This document shows, piece by piece, positions 26,908-35,013 of a DNA stretch of 64,000 nt. The translations under genes and the position numbers were made by a program. Source of the stretch: Methylobacterium sp. 17Sr1-1 (lineage in GTDB: Bacteria > Pseudomonadota > Alphaproteobacteria > Rhizobiales > Beijerinckiaceae); assembly GCF_003173775.1 (NCBI RefSeq), contig NZ_CP029552.1:459001-523000 (forward strand), given 5' to 3'. Position 1 is the stretch's first letter; every line of letters begins with the position of its first letter. The notes beneath the pieces are model-generated. The model was not told the DNA's origin, ran no database searches, and saw nothing but the letters and a program-made list of their open reading frames with translations.

Positions 26908-27953
26908 TAGAGCGCTGTGCGATCGGCCTGCAACGGCCAAGTTGGTTAGGGCGTTGGCTGGGTGAAGGAGCCAGCGATGACCTCACCCTTGTCCGTCGAT
27001 CTGCGTGAGCGTGTGGTGTCCGCTGTCATAGCGGGTGCGTCCTGCCGCCAGGCTGGCGAGCGGTTCGGTGTCAGCGCCGCCAGCGTCAGTCGCTGGCACG
27101 CCCGCCATCTCCGGGACGGCCACGTCCGACCCAAGCCGATGGGCGGCGACCAGCGCTCGCACGTCATCGAGGCTCACGCCTCGCGGATCCTGAAGCTGTG
27201 CGAGAAGCGCGGCAACATCGTGCTGTCGGAACTGCGCGACGCCTTGGCCGAGCAGGGCGTCACCTCCAGCACCAGCAGCCTGTCGCGCTTCCTGGCCCGC
27301 CATTGCATCACCCGTAAAAAGGGGCGCTCCACGCCGCCGAGCAGGACCGTCCGGACGTAGCGCAGGCCCGCCAGGCGTGGTTCGAGGGCCAACTCGATCT
27401 CGATCCGGACCGTCTGGTGTTCATCGACGAGACGGCGGCCTCAACCCGGATGGCGCGCCGCTATGGTTGGGCCCCGCGCGGCCAGCGCTGTCGCCTGCCG
27501 ATGCCGTGCGGGCACTACAAGACCACCACTATCACGGCGGCTCTGCGCACGAGCGGCCTGACGGCGACGGCGATCTTCGAGGGGGCCACCAACGGCCGGC
27601 GCTTCCTGGACTACGTCACCGACACTCTGGTCCCGGCGCTCCGGCCAGGCGACACGGTGATCCTCGACAACCTCCAGGCCCACAAGGTGGCGGGCGTGCG
27701 CGAGGCCATCGCGGCGGCCGGCGCGCGGGTGGTGTACCTGCCGCCCTACAGCCCGGAGTTCAATCCGATCGAGCAGGCCTTCGCCAAGCTCAAGACGTTG
27801 CTGCGCACCGCGGCCGCGCGCACGGTAAAAGCGCTGCAGGACGCGATCGAGCAAGCCTTCGCCGCCTTCACCCCGCAGGAGTGCCGCAACTACATCAATG
27901 CAGCCGGATACCAGAATGACCACTACGTTTCAGACTGATCGGGCGACGCTCTA
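26908..27953 (+). mobile_element. IS630-family insertion sequence
   Basis: About 1.04 kb bounded by imperfect terminal inverted repeats. The left end begins CTAGAGCGCTGTGCGATCGG at 26907; the right end, read inward on the minus strand, begins CTAGAGCGTCGCCCGATCAG. TA dinucleotides at 26908-26909 and 27952-27953 are the duplicated target typical of this family. One transposase split over two frames fills the interior. Confidence 0.85.
26977..27938 (+). CDS. IS630-family transposase, two overlapping frames
   Basis: The first frame (ATG 26977 to 27360) carries the helix-turn-helix region, with SCRQAGERFGVSAASVSRWH. The second frame (open from about 27318 to 27938) carries the DDE catalytic domain: Asp in LVFIDET, Asp in VILDNLQAHK and Glu in FNPIEQAFAKLK. 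They join by a -1 shift in the run AAAAAGGGG at 27316-27324. In the shifted frame the text continues AAEQDRPDVAQARQAWFEGQ, the normal IS630 sequence. The shift may be programmed or a one-base deletion. Frame one alone ends at 27360 without catalytic residues. The upstream in-frame start at 26962 is less likely. Confidence 0.85.
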
Positions 27954-28088
27954 GCGGGTGCCGTTGGATCGATGACCTCGCGCAGTCGATCTCGTCTCGT
28001 GACGCAGCCTGCCGATCATGGATGTGTATGCAGCCGGCGACGCGCACGCACTGACCATGCACTCGCTTTTGCGAGTGAAACTCGGACC

Positions 28089-28577
28089 TCATGGTGAGGG
28101 CGCCGCAAGAGCCTCGATCGAACGACCGGAGACGACGGAGAGCGGGCATTCCTGCAGGATGTCGGGTGCGCTGCGCGGACGGGCCGCTGCGTCGGCCGCC
28201 TTGATGAGGAGCCAGGGGATCTGCCGTCCGCGAGACGGCATGCGCGTAAGGCGCCACCCGCCGGTCAGCTTCGCGCCGTGGAGGCGGAAGTGGAGCGACC
28301 CAGCAGCGAGACCAGCAAACGGATCGCCGACCGGCTCCCAGGTGCCGCGGTCCCACAGGAGCACGGCGCCAGCCCCGTAGGACCCCGACGGGATCACGCC
28401 CTCGAAGGTGCCGTAGCTCAAGGCGTGGTCCTCGACCTCGATGGCGAGCCGCTTCTCGCCAGCGACCAGGCTCGGTCCCCGTGTCACTGCCCAGCTCTTC
28501 AGCACGTCGCCGACCTCAAGCCGGAAGTCGTAGTGAAGCCGACGGGCGGCGTGCTTCTGGACGAAGAAGGATGGCAT
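28089..28577 (-). CDS. LigD-type 3'-phosphoesterase domain protein
   Basis: A 162-residue protein that is almost exactly one LigD phosphoesterase domain. FFVQKHAARRLHYDFRLEVG has the conserved His, Arg, His and Asp residues; LAIEVEDHALSYGTFEGVIP, GSYGAGAVLLWDRGTW, WLLIKAADAAARP and SVVSGRSIEAL complete it. The domain removes 3'-phosphates or ribonucleotides at DNA ends during non-homologous end joining. The ligase and polymerase domains of full LigD are absent on either side. It may be a stand-alone enzyme, as known in some bacteria, or a truncation inside the island. ATG 28577 sits only a few residues before the first motif. Confidence 0.8.
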   Translation of the reverse strand: MPSFFVQKHAARRLHYDFRLEVGDVLKSWAVTRGPSLVAGEKRLAIEVEDHALSYGTFEGVIPSGSYGAGAVLLWDRGTWEPVGDPFAGLAAGSLHFRLHGAKLTGGWRLTRMPSRGRQIPWLLIKAADAAARPRSAPDILQECPLSVVSGRSIEALAAPSP

Positions 28578-28776
28578 GTGGGGCGGCGATCGATCCGGTC
28601 CGGCGGCGCCATCCCGGCGGGGCGGCCCATGCAGGCGCAAACGGTCGAAAGGTCCGGCGGTTGCCGGCCCACGGCACCGTGACCTGAACTCGCCGAAAAT
28701 ACCGGAACTGAGTATCGGCGAGTGCGTTTATGGCTGCGCTTGCGGGTCGAACCGGGGAGGCCATGGCGGTATCGGC

Positions 28777-30921
28777 ATGTCGGTGCGTCTCGTGCAGCCA
28801 AACGTCCTATGGCCGCTGCGCCTGATCGTGGCCCTCAGCATCGTCGGGCCGGCGCTCGCGTTCGCCTATGCGGCGTGGTCGACAAGCCGCGCGATCGAGG
28901 AGAGGTCGCTCGAGCGGATCGAGCGCGCGCTCGATATCCTTCAGGAGCACAGCCTCAAGGCGCTCCAGACGGTGGAGCGCACGCTCGCCGAGGCAAACGA
29001 AGTGCTGCGCGGGCTCGACGACTCCGCCATACGCGCGGATGAGGCACGATTGTCCCGGCGGTTGAGCCGGACGCAGGAGACATTGCCCCAGATCCAGGCG
29101 ATTTGGGCATTCGATGCAGCGGGGCATCCACTTGTCTCCAGCATGGTCATGCCGGTGCCGGTCGGCCTCGACAACTCGGACCGTGATTACTTTCGCGCGC
29201 AGGTGCCGCATGATGCTGGCGCCTATATCAGCGACGTCGTTCAGGCGAAGGTCGGCAATTTCCGCTTCTTCGTCGTGAGCGCCCGGCGGCCGGAGCGGTC
29301 GGATGGAGGCTTCAACGGGGTCGTAGCGATCAGCGTGCAGCCCGAGCGCCTGCGCGAGTTCTATGCCCGCCTCGCGCGTGGGGTCGCCGATTCGTTCGGG
29401 CTGATCCGCAGCGACGGGAGCTTCCTGGCCCGCTTCCCCACAGTCCTGGAGCGGCCCGAGCGGCTCGACGCGCGCAGCGAGTTCCGGCAGGCCATCGCGC
29501 GGGAGCCGGAGACCGGCGTTTTCACGACGGTGTCGCAGGTCGACGGCATCGAGCGTCGCGTCGGCTACCGGCACATCCCGGGCTATCCGGTCTACGTCCA
29601 GGCGGGGATCGAGACCGCCGCGATGGGTCGGGAGCTGCGCGACACGCTGCTCGGCTACCTCTCGTTCGGGTTGCCGGCGACGCTCGCGCTCTGCGCCCTG
29701 TCGCTCCACGCCCTGCGCCGGACCCAGCGCTTCCACGCCGAGGTGACTCGGCGTGAAGCCGTCGAGGCCGCCCTCAAGCAGGCGCAGCGCCTCGAGGCGG
29801 TGGGCCAGCTCACCGGCGGCGTCGCCCACGACTTCAACAATCTGCTGATGATCGTGACCGGCAATGTCGAGCGTTTGAAGCGCTATCCGGCCACGGACGA
29901 CCGTCAGCGCCGCGCCCTCGACGCGATCGAGGTAGCGGCGAAGCGCGGCGCGAGCCTGACGCGGCAATTGCTGTCCTTCTCCCGCCGGCAGACTCACGCG
30001 CCCGTGCCGATCGACCTCGCCCAGCACCTGCCGCCGTTCCAGGACGTGCTGCGGTCGAGCCTGAGGGGCGACATCGCGATCGACCTGTCCCTCGCGCCCG
30101 ACCTATGGCCGGTCAAGGTCGACCTCAACGAACTCGAGCTCGCAGTTCTTAACCTCGCGGTGAATGCCCGGGACGCGATGCCGGACGGAGGAAGGCTCAC
30201 CATCGCGGCGCTGAACGTCGCGCTCGCGGACGGCAGCATGGTTGGGCTCACGGGCGAGTTCGTGGCCCTGAGCCTCACCGATACGGGAAGCGGCATCCCG
30301 CCCGACGTGCTGGCGCGGGTCTTCGAGCCGTTCTTCACGACCAAGCCGCAGGGCAAGGGAACCGGCCTCGGCCTGTCGCAGGTCTACGGCTTCGCGATCC
30401 AATCCGGCGGCACCGCGACGGTCGCGAGCCAGCCGGGCCGCGGGGCCACCGTGACGCTCTACCTGCCGCGGACCGCGGAGCCGGTCCAGGCGCTGCCGGG
30501 CGGGCGCCCGTCCGCAGAGCCGGTCGCGCCGCGCCAGGGTCTGGGCCGGATCCTGCTGGTTGACGACAATGCCGAGGTGGCGGAGATCGCCCGATCCTAC
30601 CTGGAGGATTTCGGCTACGGCGTCCTGAAGGCCCAGTCCGTCGAGACCGCCCTGGAGATTCTGCGAGCGTCGAGCGAGATCGCGATCGTCCTCAGCGACA
30701 TCGTGATGCCGGGACCTCAGAACGGCCTCGATCTCGCGCGTCACGTGCGGAGCGAGTATGCGGGGCGTATCGCGGTCCTGCTCGCGACCGGCTACAGCGA
30801 CGTGGCGCAGGCGGCCGCATCCGAAGGGTTCGTCATCCTGAGGAAGCCCTACGACAGCCACGGGCTGCGCGAGGCTCTGGACCGCGTGCGAGCGCGCCCG
30901 ATCCTGAAGGTCGTTGGCTGA
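28777..30921 (+). CDS. Membrane hybrid sensor histidine kinase (Cache-HisKA-HATPase-REC)
   Basis: This is a 714-residue kinase. A transmembrane helix (about 14-34), a periplasmic double-Cache-like sensor (about 36-285, with SDRDYFRAQ and GVVAISVQPERL) and a second helix (about 290-311) precede HisKA ([11 protein letters not shown]), HATPase (AVNARDAMPDGG, DTGSGIPPDVL, GKGTGLGLSQV) and a C-terminal receiver (ILLVDDNAEVAEIA, phosphoacceptor in LSDIVMPG). It lies in the putative island; no cognate regulator gene is adjacent. ATG 28777 is chosen at the start of the membrane anchor. The signal sensed is unknown. Confidence 0.9.
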   Translation: MSVRLVQPNVLWPLRLIVALSIVGPALAFAYAAWSTSRAIEERSLERIERALDILQEHSLKALQTVERTLAEANEVLRGLDDSAIRADEARLSRRLSRTQETLPQIQAIWAFDAAGHPLVSSMVMPVPVGLDNSDRDYFRAQVPHDAGAYISDVVQAKVGNFRFFVVSARRPERSDGGFNGVVAISVQPERLREFYARLARGVADSFGLIRSDGSFLARFPTVLERPERLDARSEFRQAIAREPETGVFTTVSQVDGIERRVGYRHIPGYPVYVQAGIETAAMGRELRDTLLGYLSFGLPATLALCALSLHALRRTQRFHAEVTRREAVEAALKQAQRLEAVGQLTGGVAHDFNNLLMIVTGNVERLKRYPATDDRQRRALDAIEVAAKRGASLTRQLLSFSRRQTHAPVPIDLAQHLPPFQDVLRSSLRGDIAIDLSLAPDLWPVKVDLNELELAVLNLAVNARDAMPDGGRLTIAALNVALADGSMVGLTGEFVALSLTDTGSGIPPDVLARVFEPFFTTKPQGKGTGLGLSQVYGFAIQSGGTATVASQPGRGATVTLYLPRTAEPVQALPGGRPSAEPVAPRQGLGRILLVDDNAEVAEIARSYLEDFGYGVLKAQSVETALEILRASSEIAIVLSDIVMPGPQNGLDLARHVRSEYAGRIAVLLATGYSDVAQAAASEGFVILRKPYDSHGLREALDRVRARPILKVVG

Positions 30922-31366
30922 TCGCTGGCCAGGAGCGTCGACCCGGAACAGCTCGTGCTCTCTCATTCTGGGACAACACGCTCCCGCGCCCGCGGTCCGG
31001 CGCATCGCGCGCATTCCTCGCTCGGAGCTTCGAAGCTCATCGAACGCCAAGGATCGCAACCGCCAAGGCCCGGGCCAGGGGCTTCATGAGCACAGAAGGC
31101 ATTCCTCACGAGGAGGGTCGGATTCGCGAGGACTTCGCAGTCCGCACTGCCGATTGCGCCCAAGCCGGGGAGCGGCTCGATCAGGCTCGTTCGATGACCC
31201 TGGCGGCTGCGCGCTCAAGCTCTGAGCGCCCGGATCGCTCTCCGTGACCCGATGCGGCCCATTTGTGCCGCGGGCACGCTTTCAAGAACTCAAGCAGAGC
31301 TTATAAAGCGCTAAGTCACCCGTGGGTCATGATGTCGATCGGGCACCGGCTCTACTCGTCCTCAAT
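30922..31366. other. Gap right of the histidine kinase
   Basis: Mostly featureless sequence leading to the partial tRNA copy. One short open frame (31086-31247) is listed separately with low confidence. No terminator with a T-run is evident. Confidence 0.4.
31086..31247 (+). CDS. Possible small protein (53 aa)
   Basis: ATG 31086 opens a 53-residue frame, MSTEGIPHEEGRIREDFAVR onward, ending SERPDRSP. It is hydrophilic and helix-prone in the middle (AGERLDQARSMTLAAAR). There is no family resemblance and only a weak purine-rich stretch upstream, so it may be chance. Confidence 0.3.
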   Translation: MSTEGIPHEEGRIREDFAVRTADCAQAGERLDQARSMTLAAARSSSERPDRSP

Positions 31367-31405
31367 CTTCGGAGGGCAGCGCTCTATCCGGCTGAGCTAC
31401 GGGTG
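31367..31405 (-). pseudogene. Partial tRNA-Arg(CCG), 5' half only
   Basis: Matches the anticodon loop through the acceptor 5' strand of the tRNA at 25161-25237 with two differences. The 3' half (T-arm, acceptor 3' strand) is absent, so it cannot be a functional tRNA. The similarity continues for about 55 bp beyond the tRNA into its upstream flank (to 31459). It is the probable attR remnant of the island. Confidence 0.85.
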
Positions 31406-31477
31406 CTGACCGCAAAGCCTCTGTGGCCCGCCTCCGCCCGGAGCGCAACAGGGAAAGGGGCGGAGGGTCCGCCAGCC

Positions 31478-32542
31478 TCACGCGGCGGCGCCGGGCCCGA
31501 AGCCGAGCCCGGCGACGAAGTGGTTCCAGGTCTCCCGCGTCACCTGCCCGCCCGTGGCGCGCCGGTGGCCTTGCGCGAACTGATCGTCGGGACCGAGCGG
31601 CGGGGCGCGCTCCTGCAGGAAGGCGATCAGGTCGGGCACCGCGGCGCTGCGGGCGGCGAAGTGGACGAAGCCCTCGCGAAACCCCGCATTGGCGCCGATC
31701 ACCACCTGCCGGCGCAGGCGGTGGGTCCAGGACTGGGCGACGAGCGGGTGGATCTGGCAGGGCGAGTCGCAGCGGATCAGCGCCACCGGGCCGGCGAAGA
31801 GCGGCGGTACCGTGCGGGCGGCGTCGAGGGCATCCTTGACCTCGGCGCGGGCTTGCCGCAGCGCCTCGCCGTCGGGCGAGGTGTCGGAGACGACGGCCTC
31901 CGGCCCGTCCGCCCGCAGCAGCAGGCGCAGGGCGGGCGCGGCGTCGCCGCGGCGGGAGCGGCGCGGGGCGTTCACCAGGCTCACGGCCTCGCGCAGCGCC
32001 TTGAGGGTGCCGAATCGCCGCGCACCCGCCATCACGTCGGGGAACTGCGCCGCGCTCGCGCGCTCCCCGAGATCGCCCACCGCCCCGAGGGCGGCGAGCC
32101 AGACCAGCGCCTCGGCCTCCGCCTCGCCGAGCAGGGCAGCGGTGCAAGCGTGGGCGAGGAGGCTCGAGGTCGGCGTCGGCTCCGCGCCGTAGCCGCTGAT
32201 GACGGTCGCGACCTCCGGGCCGGGCTCGCTGCGCGGCACGTGGTGATCGACGAGGAGCGTCGGCACCCCGGGCAGGATCGGCTCCGCCTGCACGCCGAGA
32301 TCGGTGACGACGAGGCCCGCGACCGGCGGACCGGCGGCGAGCTCGGCCCGGACCGCGTCGGACCAGGCGCTCTCGCCGCGCCCGATCACCCGCACCCGCG
32401 CCGGGCTGCGGGGGGTCCGCGCGAGGGCGCGGGAGAGGAGCGCCCCGGCCGAGAGCCCGTCGGCATCGTCGTGGCACAAAACCACCGGCGTGCCGGCACC
32501 GAACCGGTCCAGGGTCTCGGTGAAACCGGTGACGGCGGTCAC
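31478..32542 (-). CDS. DHH family phosphoesterase-like protein
   Basis: A 354-residue protein. VVLCHDDADGLSAGALLSRA is the first DHH metal-binding motif and TLLVDHHVPRSE the second. A GGDxGxGGH-type C-terminal DHHA1 motif is not obvious, so the C-terminal part differs from the copy at 2492-3652. Start is GTG 32542, which overlaps the stop of the upstream gene as GTGA, implying translational coupling. It is the first intact gene beyond the right island boundary. Nucleic-acid or nucleotide hydrolysis is inferred. Confidence 0.75.
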   Translation of the reverse strand: MTAVTGFTETLDRFGAGTPVVLCHDDADGLSAGALLSRALARTPRSPARVRVIGRGESAWSDAVRAELAAGPPVAGLVVTDLGVQAEPILPGVPTLLVDHHVPRSEPGPEVATVISGYGAEPTPTSSLLAHACTAALLGEAEAEALVWLAALGAVGDLGERASAAQFPDVMAGARRFGTLKALREAVSLVNAPRRSRRGDAAPALRLLLRADGPEAVVSDTSPDGEALRQARAEVKDALDAARTVPPLFAGPVALIRCDSPCQIHPLVAQSWTHRLRRQVVIGANAGFREGFVHFAARSAAVPDLIAFLQERAPPLGPDDQFAQGHRRATGGQVTRETWNHFVAGLGFGPGAAA

Positions 32543-32784
32543 GGCCGCGCTTCGGCCCGGAGGCTGGCGACGAACCGGCGCGCGATCTCGCGCACGGCCT
32601 CGTCGTCCTGCGTCGCGCCGCCGCCCGGACCGCCGAGATGGCCGACGCTGTCGTCGAGGGCGTCGAGCAGGTCCGGGTGCCGCCCGGCGAGGAAGCGGAG
32701 GGTCGTGAACAGCAGGTGCTCGGCGACGATCTCGCGCCGGCGGGCCTGGACGGTCGGGTCGGAGGGGGCTTGCGTGTCGGTCAT
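32539..32784 (-). CDS. Hypothetical protein coupled to the DHH gene (81 aa)
   Basis: Reads MTDTQAPSDPTVQARRREIV, then AEHLLFTTLRFLAGRHPDLL and ends LRAEARP. It is mostly helical with an acidic middle. The TGA stop overlaps the GTG start of the DHH gene by four bases, so the two are co-translated. Function unknown; perhaps an accessory of the DHH protein (inference from coupling). Confidence 0.65.
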   Translation of the reverse strand: MTDTQAPSDPTVQARRREIVAEHLLFTTLRFLAGRHPDLLDALDDSVGHLGGPGGGATQDDEAVREIARRFVASLRAEARP

Positions 32785-32907
32785 GCCGGGGCAACACGCG
32801 GAAGCGCCCGCGGTTCGGCTCAGGCGCCCTTGTCTCACCGGTGGCCCAGGCCTCGTCCGAGCAGGTGGGGGCCGCCTCGTCGCGGAAAATACGGTACAAT
32901 CAAACAG

Positions 32908-32949
32908 CTAGAGCATCAGCGATTGCAACGCGATCGGGTGATGCTCTAG
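32908..32949. repeat. 42-bp palindrome resembling joined IS630 ends
   Basis: Perfect 11-bp arms CTAGAGCATCA at 32908-32918 and its complement at 32939-32949. Read on the minus strand it starts CTAGAGCATCACCCGATC, compared with CTAGAGCGTCGCCCGATC at the right end of the IS630 element. The plus-strand end also resembles the IS left end. It lies between the small coupled gene and the MFS start, within the likely promoter region of the MFS gene. Confidence 0.65.
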
Positions 32950-33003
32950 ACAGCCTCCAGAGCCGCGGCTCGGCAACAATACCCTTAGGGCAGGAAACTC
33001 ACC

Positions 33004-34332
33004 GTGGAAGAGATCGAAACCAGGACCATCCGCAAGGTCATGTGGCGGCTGATGCCGTTTCTGGTCATTTGCTACTTCGTCGCCTACCTCGACCGGGTCA
33101 ATGTCGGCTTCGCCAAGCTGCAGATGAACGCGGCCCTCGGGCTGTCGGAAGCCGCCTACGGCTTCGGCGCCGGGTTGTTCTTCATCGCCTACTTCCTGCT
33201 CGAAGTGCCGTCCAACCTGGCCCTCGACAAGTTCGGCGCCCGGCTCTGGATCGCCCGCATCATGTTCAGCTGGGGCCTCATCTCGGCCCTGTTCGCCTTC
33301 ATCTCGCCGATCTCGCGGGCGACCGGGATCTCGAACGAGTATGTGTTCTACATCCTGCGCTTCCTGCTCGGCATCGCCGAGGCCGGGTTCTTCCCGGGCA
33401 TCATCTTCTACCTGACGCTGTGGTTCCCGTCGGTCTACCGCGCCCGCGTCGTGGCGATGTTCATGCTGGCGATCCCGTTCTCGTCGATCGTCGGCGCGCC
33501 GGTCTCGGGCGCCCTCCTGAACATCACCGGGGGCGGACTCGAGGGCTGGCAGTGGCTGTTCATCCTCGAGGCGCTGCCGTCGCTCGTGATGTCGGTCGTC
33601 GTCATCTTCTACCTCACCGACCGCCCGGCCCAGGCGGCCTGGCTGCAAGCCGACGAGAAGACCTGGCTCGAGACGCGCCTGGAGACCGAGCGCAAGCAGA
33701 AGGTCGCCGTCGAGCACATGAGCATCGGCAAGGCGCTCTCGGACCCGCGGGTGCTGGCTTGCTCGTTCGTGTATTTCTGCCTCAACGCGGCGAGCTACGG
33801 CGTGGCGTTCTTCCTGCCGACCATCGTCAAGGGTTTCGGGGTCAGCAACTTCCAGACCGGCCTGCTCTCCGCGCTGCCCTTCGTGTTCGGGGCGGTCGGC
33901 ATGGTGCTGCTGGGCCGCAGCTCGGACCGCACGCTGAAGCGCCGGGAGCACGTCTGCTTCGCCATGATCGTCGCGGCGGTCGGCGTCGCCGGGGCGGGGC
34001 TGGTCTCGAGCCCGGTCCTGATCCTCGGGCTGCTCTGCCTCAGCCAGATCGGCGTCTCGGCGACCCCGCCGCTGCTGTGGCCGATCCCGAGCGCCTTCCT
34101 CACCGGCAGCTCGGCCGCCGCCGGCATCGCGGCGATCAACTCGATCGGCAACCTGTCCGGCTTCGCCGGGCCCTACGTCATGGGCTACCTCAAGGACCTG
34201 ACCGGCACCTTCACTGCCGGCCTGCTCGTGCTCGGCGCCGTCACCCTCGCGGGCGGCCTCGTGGCGATGACCCTCAAGGTCAGCCGCGACCTGGAGGACG
34301 CGACGGCCCGCAAGGCGGCGCCGGCGGAGTGA
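33004..34332 (+). CDS. MFS transporter, anion:cation symporter family
   Basis: A 442-residue, twelve-helix major facilitator. The N-terminus RTIRKVMWRLMPFLVICYFV followed by AYLDRVNVGFAKLQM is the signature of the ACS family (tartrate, phthalate, hydroxyphenylacetate and hexuronate carriers), which import organic anions with protons. The start is GTG 33004. The substrate is not readable. It converges on the polyol locus and is separated from it by a strong hairpin. Confidence 0.9.
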   Translation: MEEIETRTIRKVMWRLMPFLVICYFVAYLDRVNVGFAKLQMNAALGLSEAAYGFGAGLFFIAYFLLEVPSNLALDKFGARLWIARIMFSWGLISALFAFISPISRATGISNEYVFYILRFLLGIAEAGFFPGIIFYLTLWFPSVYRARVVAMFMLAIPFSSIVGAPVSGALLNITGGGLEGWQWLFILEALPSLVMSVVVIFYLTDRPAQAAWLQADEKTWLETRLETERKQKVAVEHMSIGKALSDPRVLACSFVYFCLNAASYGVAFFLPTIVKGFGVSNFQTGLLSALPFVFGAVGMVLLGRSSDRTLKRREHVCFAMIVAAVGVAGAGLVSSPVLILGLLCLSQIGVSATPPLLWPIPSAFLTGSSAAAGIAAINSIGNLSGFAGPYVMGYLKDLTGTFTAGLLVLGAVTLAGGLVAMTLKVSRDLEDATARKAAPAE

Positions 34333-34339
34333 TCGGGTG

Positions 34340-34377
34340 CCGCGGGCGGGCGGATCTCACTGTCCGCCCGCCCGCGG
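34340..34377. terminator. Hairpin between convergent genes
   Basis: A perfect 15-bp stem, CCGCGGGCGGGCGGA at 34340-34354 pairing with 34363-34377 across an 8-base loop, lies just past the MFS stop and before the xylulokinase remnant end. There is no T-run, but the position between converging units fits a bidirectional terminator. Confidence 0.6.
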
Positions 34378-34380
34378 GCT

Positions 34381-35000
34381 TCAGCCGGCAAGCGCCTTCA
34401 AGGCCGGGTACAGCGCGCGAGGCGCGCGGCATAGGCCTCGGCCAGCCCCCGGTCCGGCAGTACCGTCGCGCCGCGCTCCGGCGGCGTGCAGACCGCCTCC
34501 GGCGCCTCGCCGGTCAGCGCGAGGCGCAGCCAGGCCTTCGGCAGCAGGACCCGGGCGGTCCTCGACAAGATCTCCGGCGCGTGGCTGCGCACCCAGAGCA
34601 GCTTCGGGGCGGTGAAGCCCGGCACGGCGATGTTGCCGGCGACCCGGCGCAGGTCCGGCCACGCCGCCTCCAGGGCGGCGCACTCGGCGCTGGCCCGGGT
34701 GTCGTTCCACAGGATGCAGAGGCGCAGCACCCGGTCCCCGGCGTCGAGGAGCACCGCGCCGTGCTGCTGGCCCGACAGGCCGATGCCCCGCACCGCGGCG
34801 AGTTCCGCCGGGTGGCGCCCCTTCAGGGTGTCGAGAACCTGCTCCAGGGCGCTCCACCACTGCGCCGGGTCCTGCTCGCTCCGGCCCGGCTGCGGCCGGC
34901 TGACGGTCAGCGGCGCGGTGGCGCTCCCTACGACGGCTTGCGCCTCGTCGACCAGAACGGCCTTGAGGCCGGAGGTGCCGAGATCGAGACCGAGATACGT
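34381..35000 (-). pseudogene. xylB: Xylulokinase with large internal deletion
   Basis: The N-terminus TYLGLDLGTSGLKAVLVDEA and the motif GIGLSGQQHGAVLLD are xylulokinase (FGGY family). The sequence then passes from the N-domain (AWLRLALTGE) straight into the C-terminal end (APEAVCTPPERGATVLPDRG, then LAEAYAARL). About 205 residues remain of the usual 480 or so. The final ALYPALKALAG is in a different frame, so a frameshift is also present. No ATG, GTG or TTG precedes the first conserved residues; the expected start position is ACG at 34998-35000. It directly follows fructokinase in the polyol operon. Confidence 0.85.
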
Positions 35001-35013
35001 CGGGCGGATACGC

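Larger units (their letters stand above)
25199..31459. mobile_element. Probable decayed genomic island at tRNA-Arg(CCG)
   Basis: A direct repeat of about 93 bp (25199-25290 and 31367-31459, roughly eight mismatches) begins exactly at the anticodon of the tRNA and runs through its 5' half into the upstream flank. Between the copies lie an integrase N-terminal fragment pointing at the tRNA, fragments of MmgE/PrpD and DUF429-like genes, an IS630-family element, a lone LigD phosphoesterase domain and a histidine kinase. Integrases often target tRNA anticodon loops, so the repeats are read as attL and attR. The whole-island interpretation is inference; the repeat and the fragments are directly visible. 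Confidence 0.6.

Noticed and set aside
31367..31405. Second functional tRNA-Arg
   Set aside because: The T-arm and the 3' acceptor strand are missing, so it cannot fold as a tRNA.
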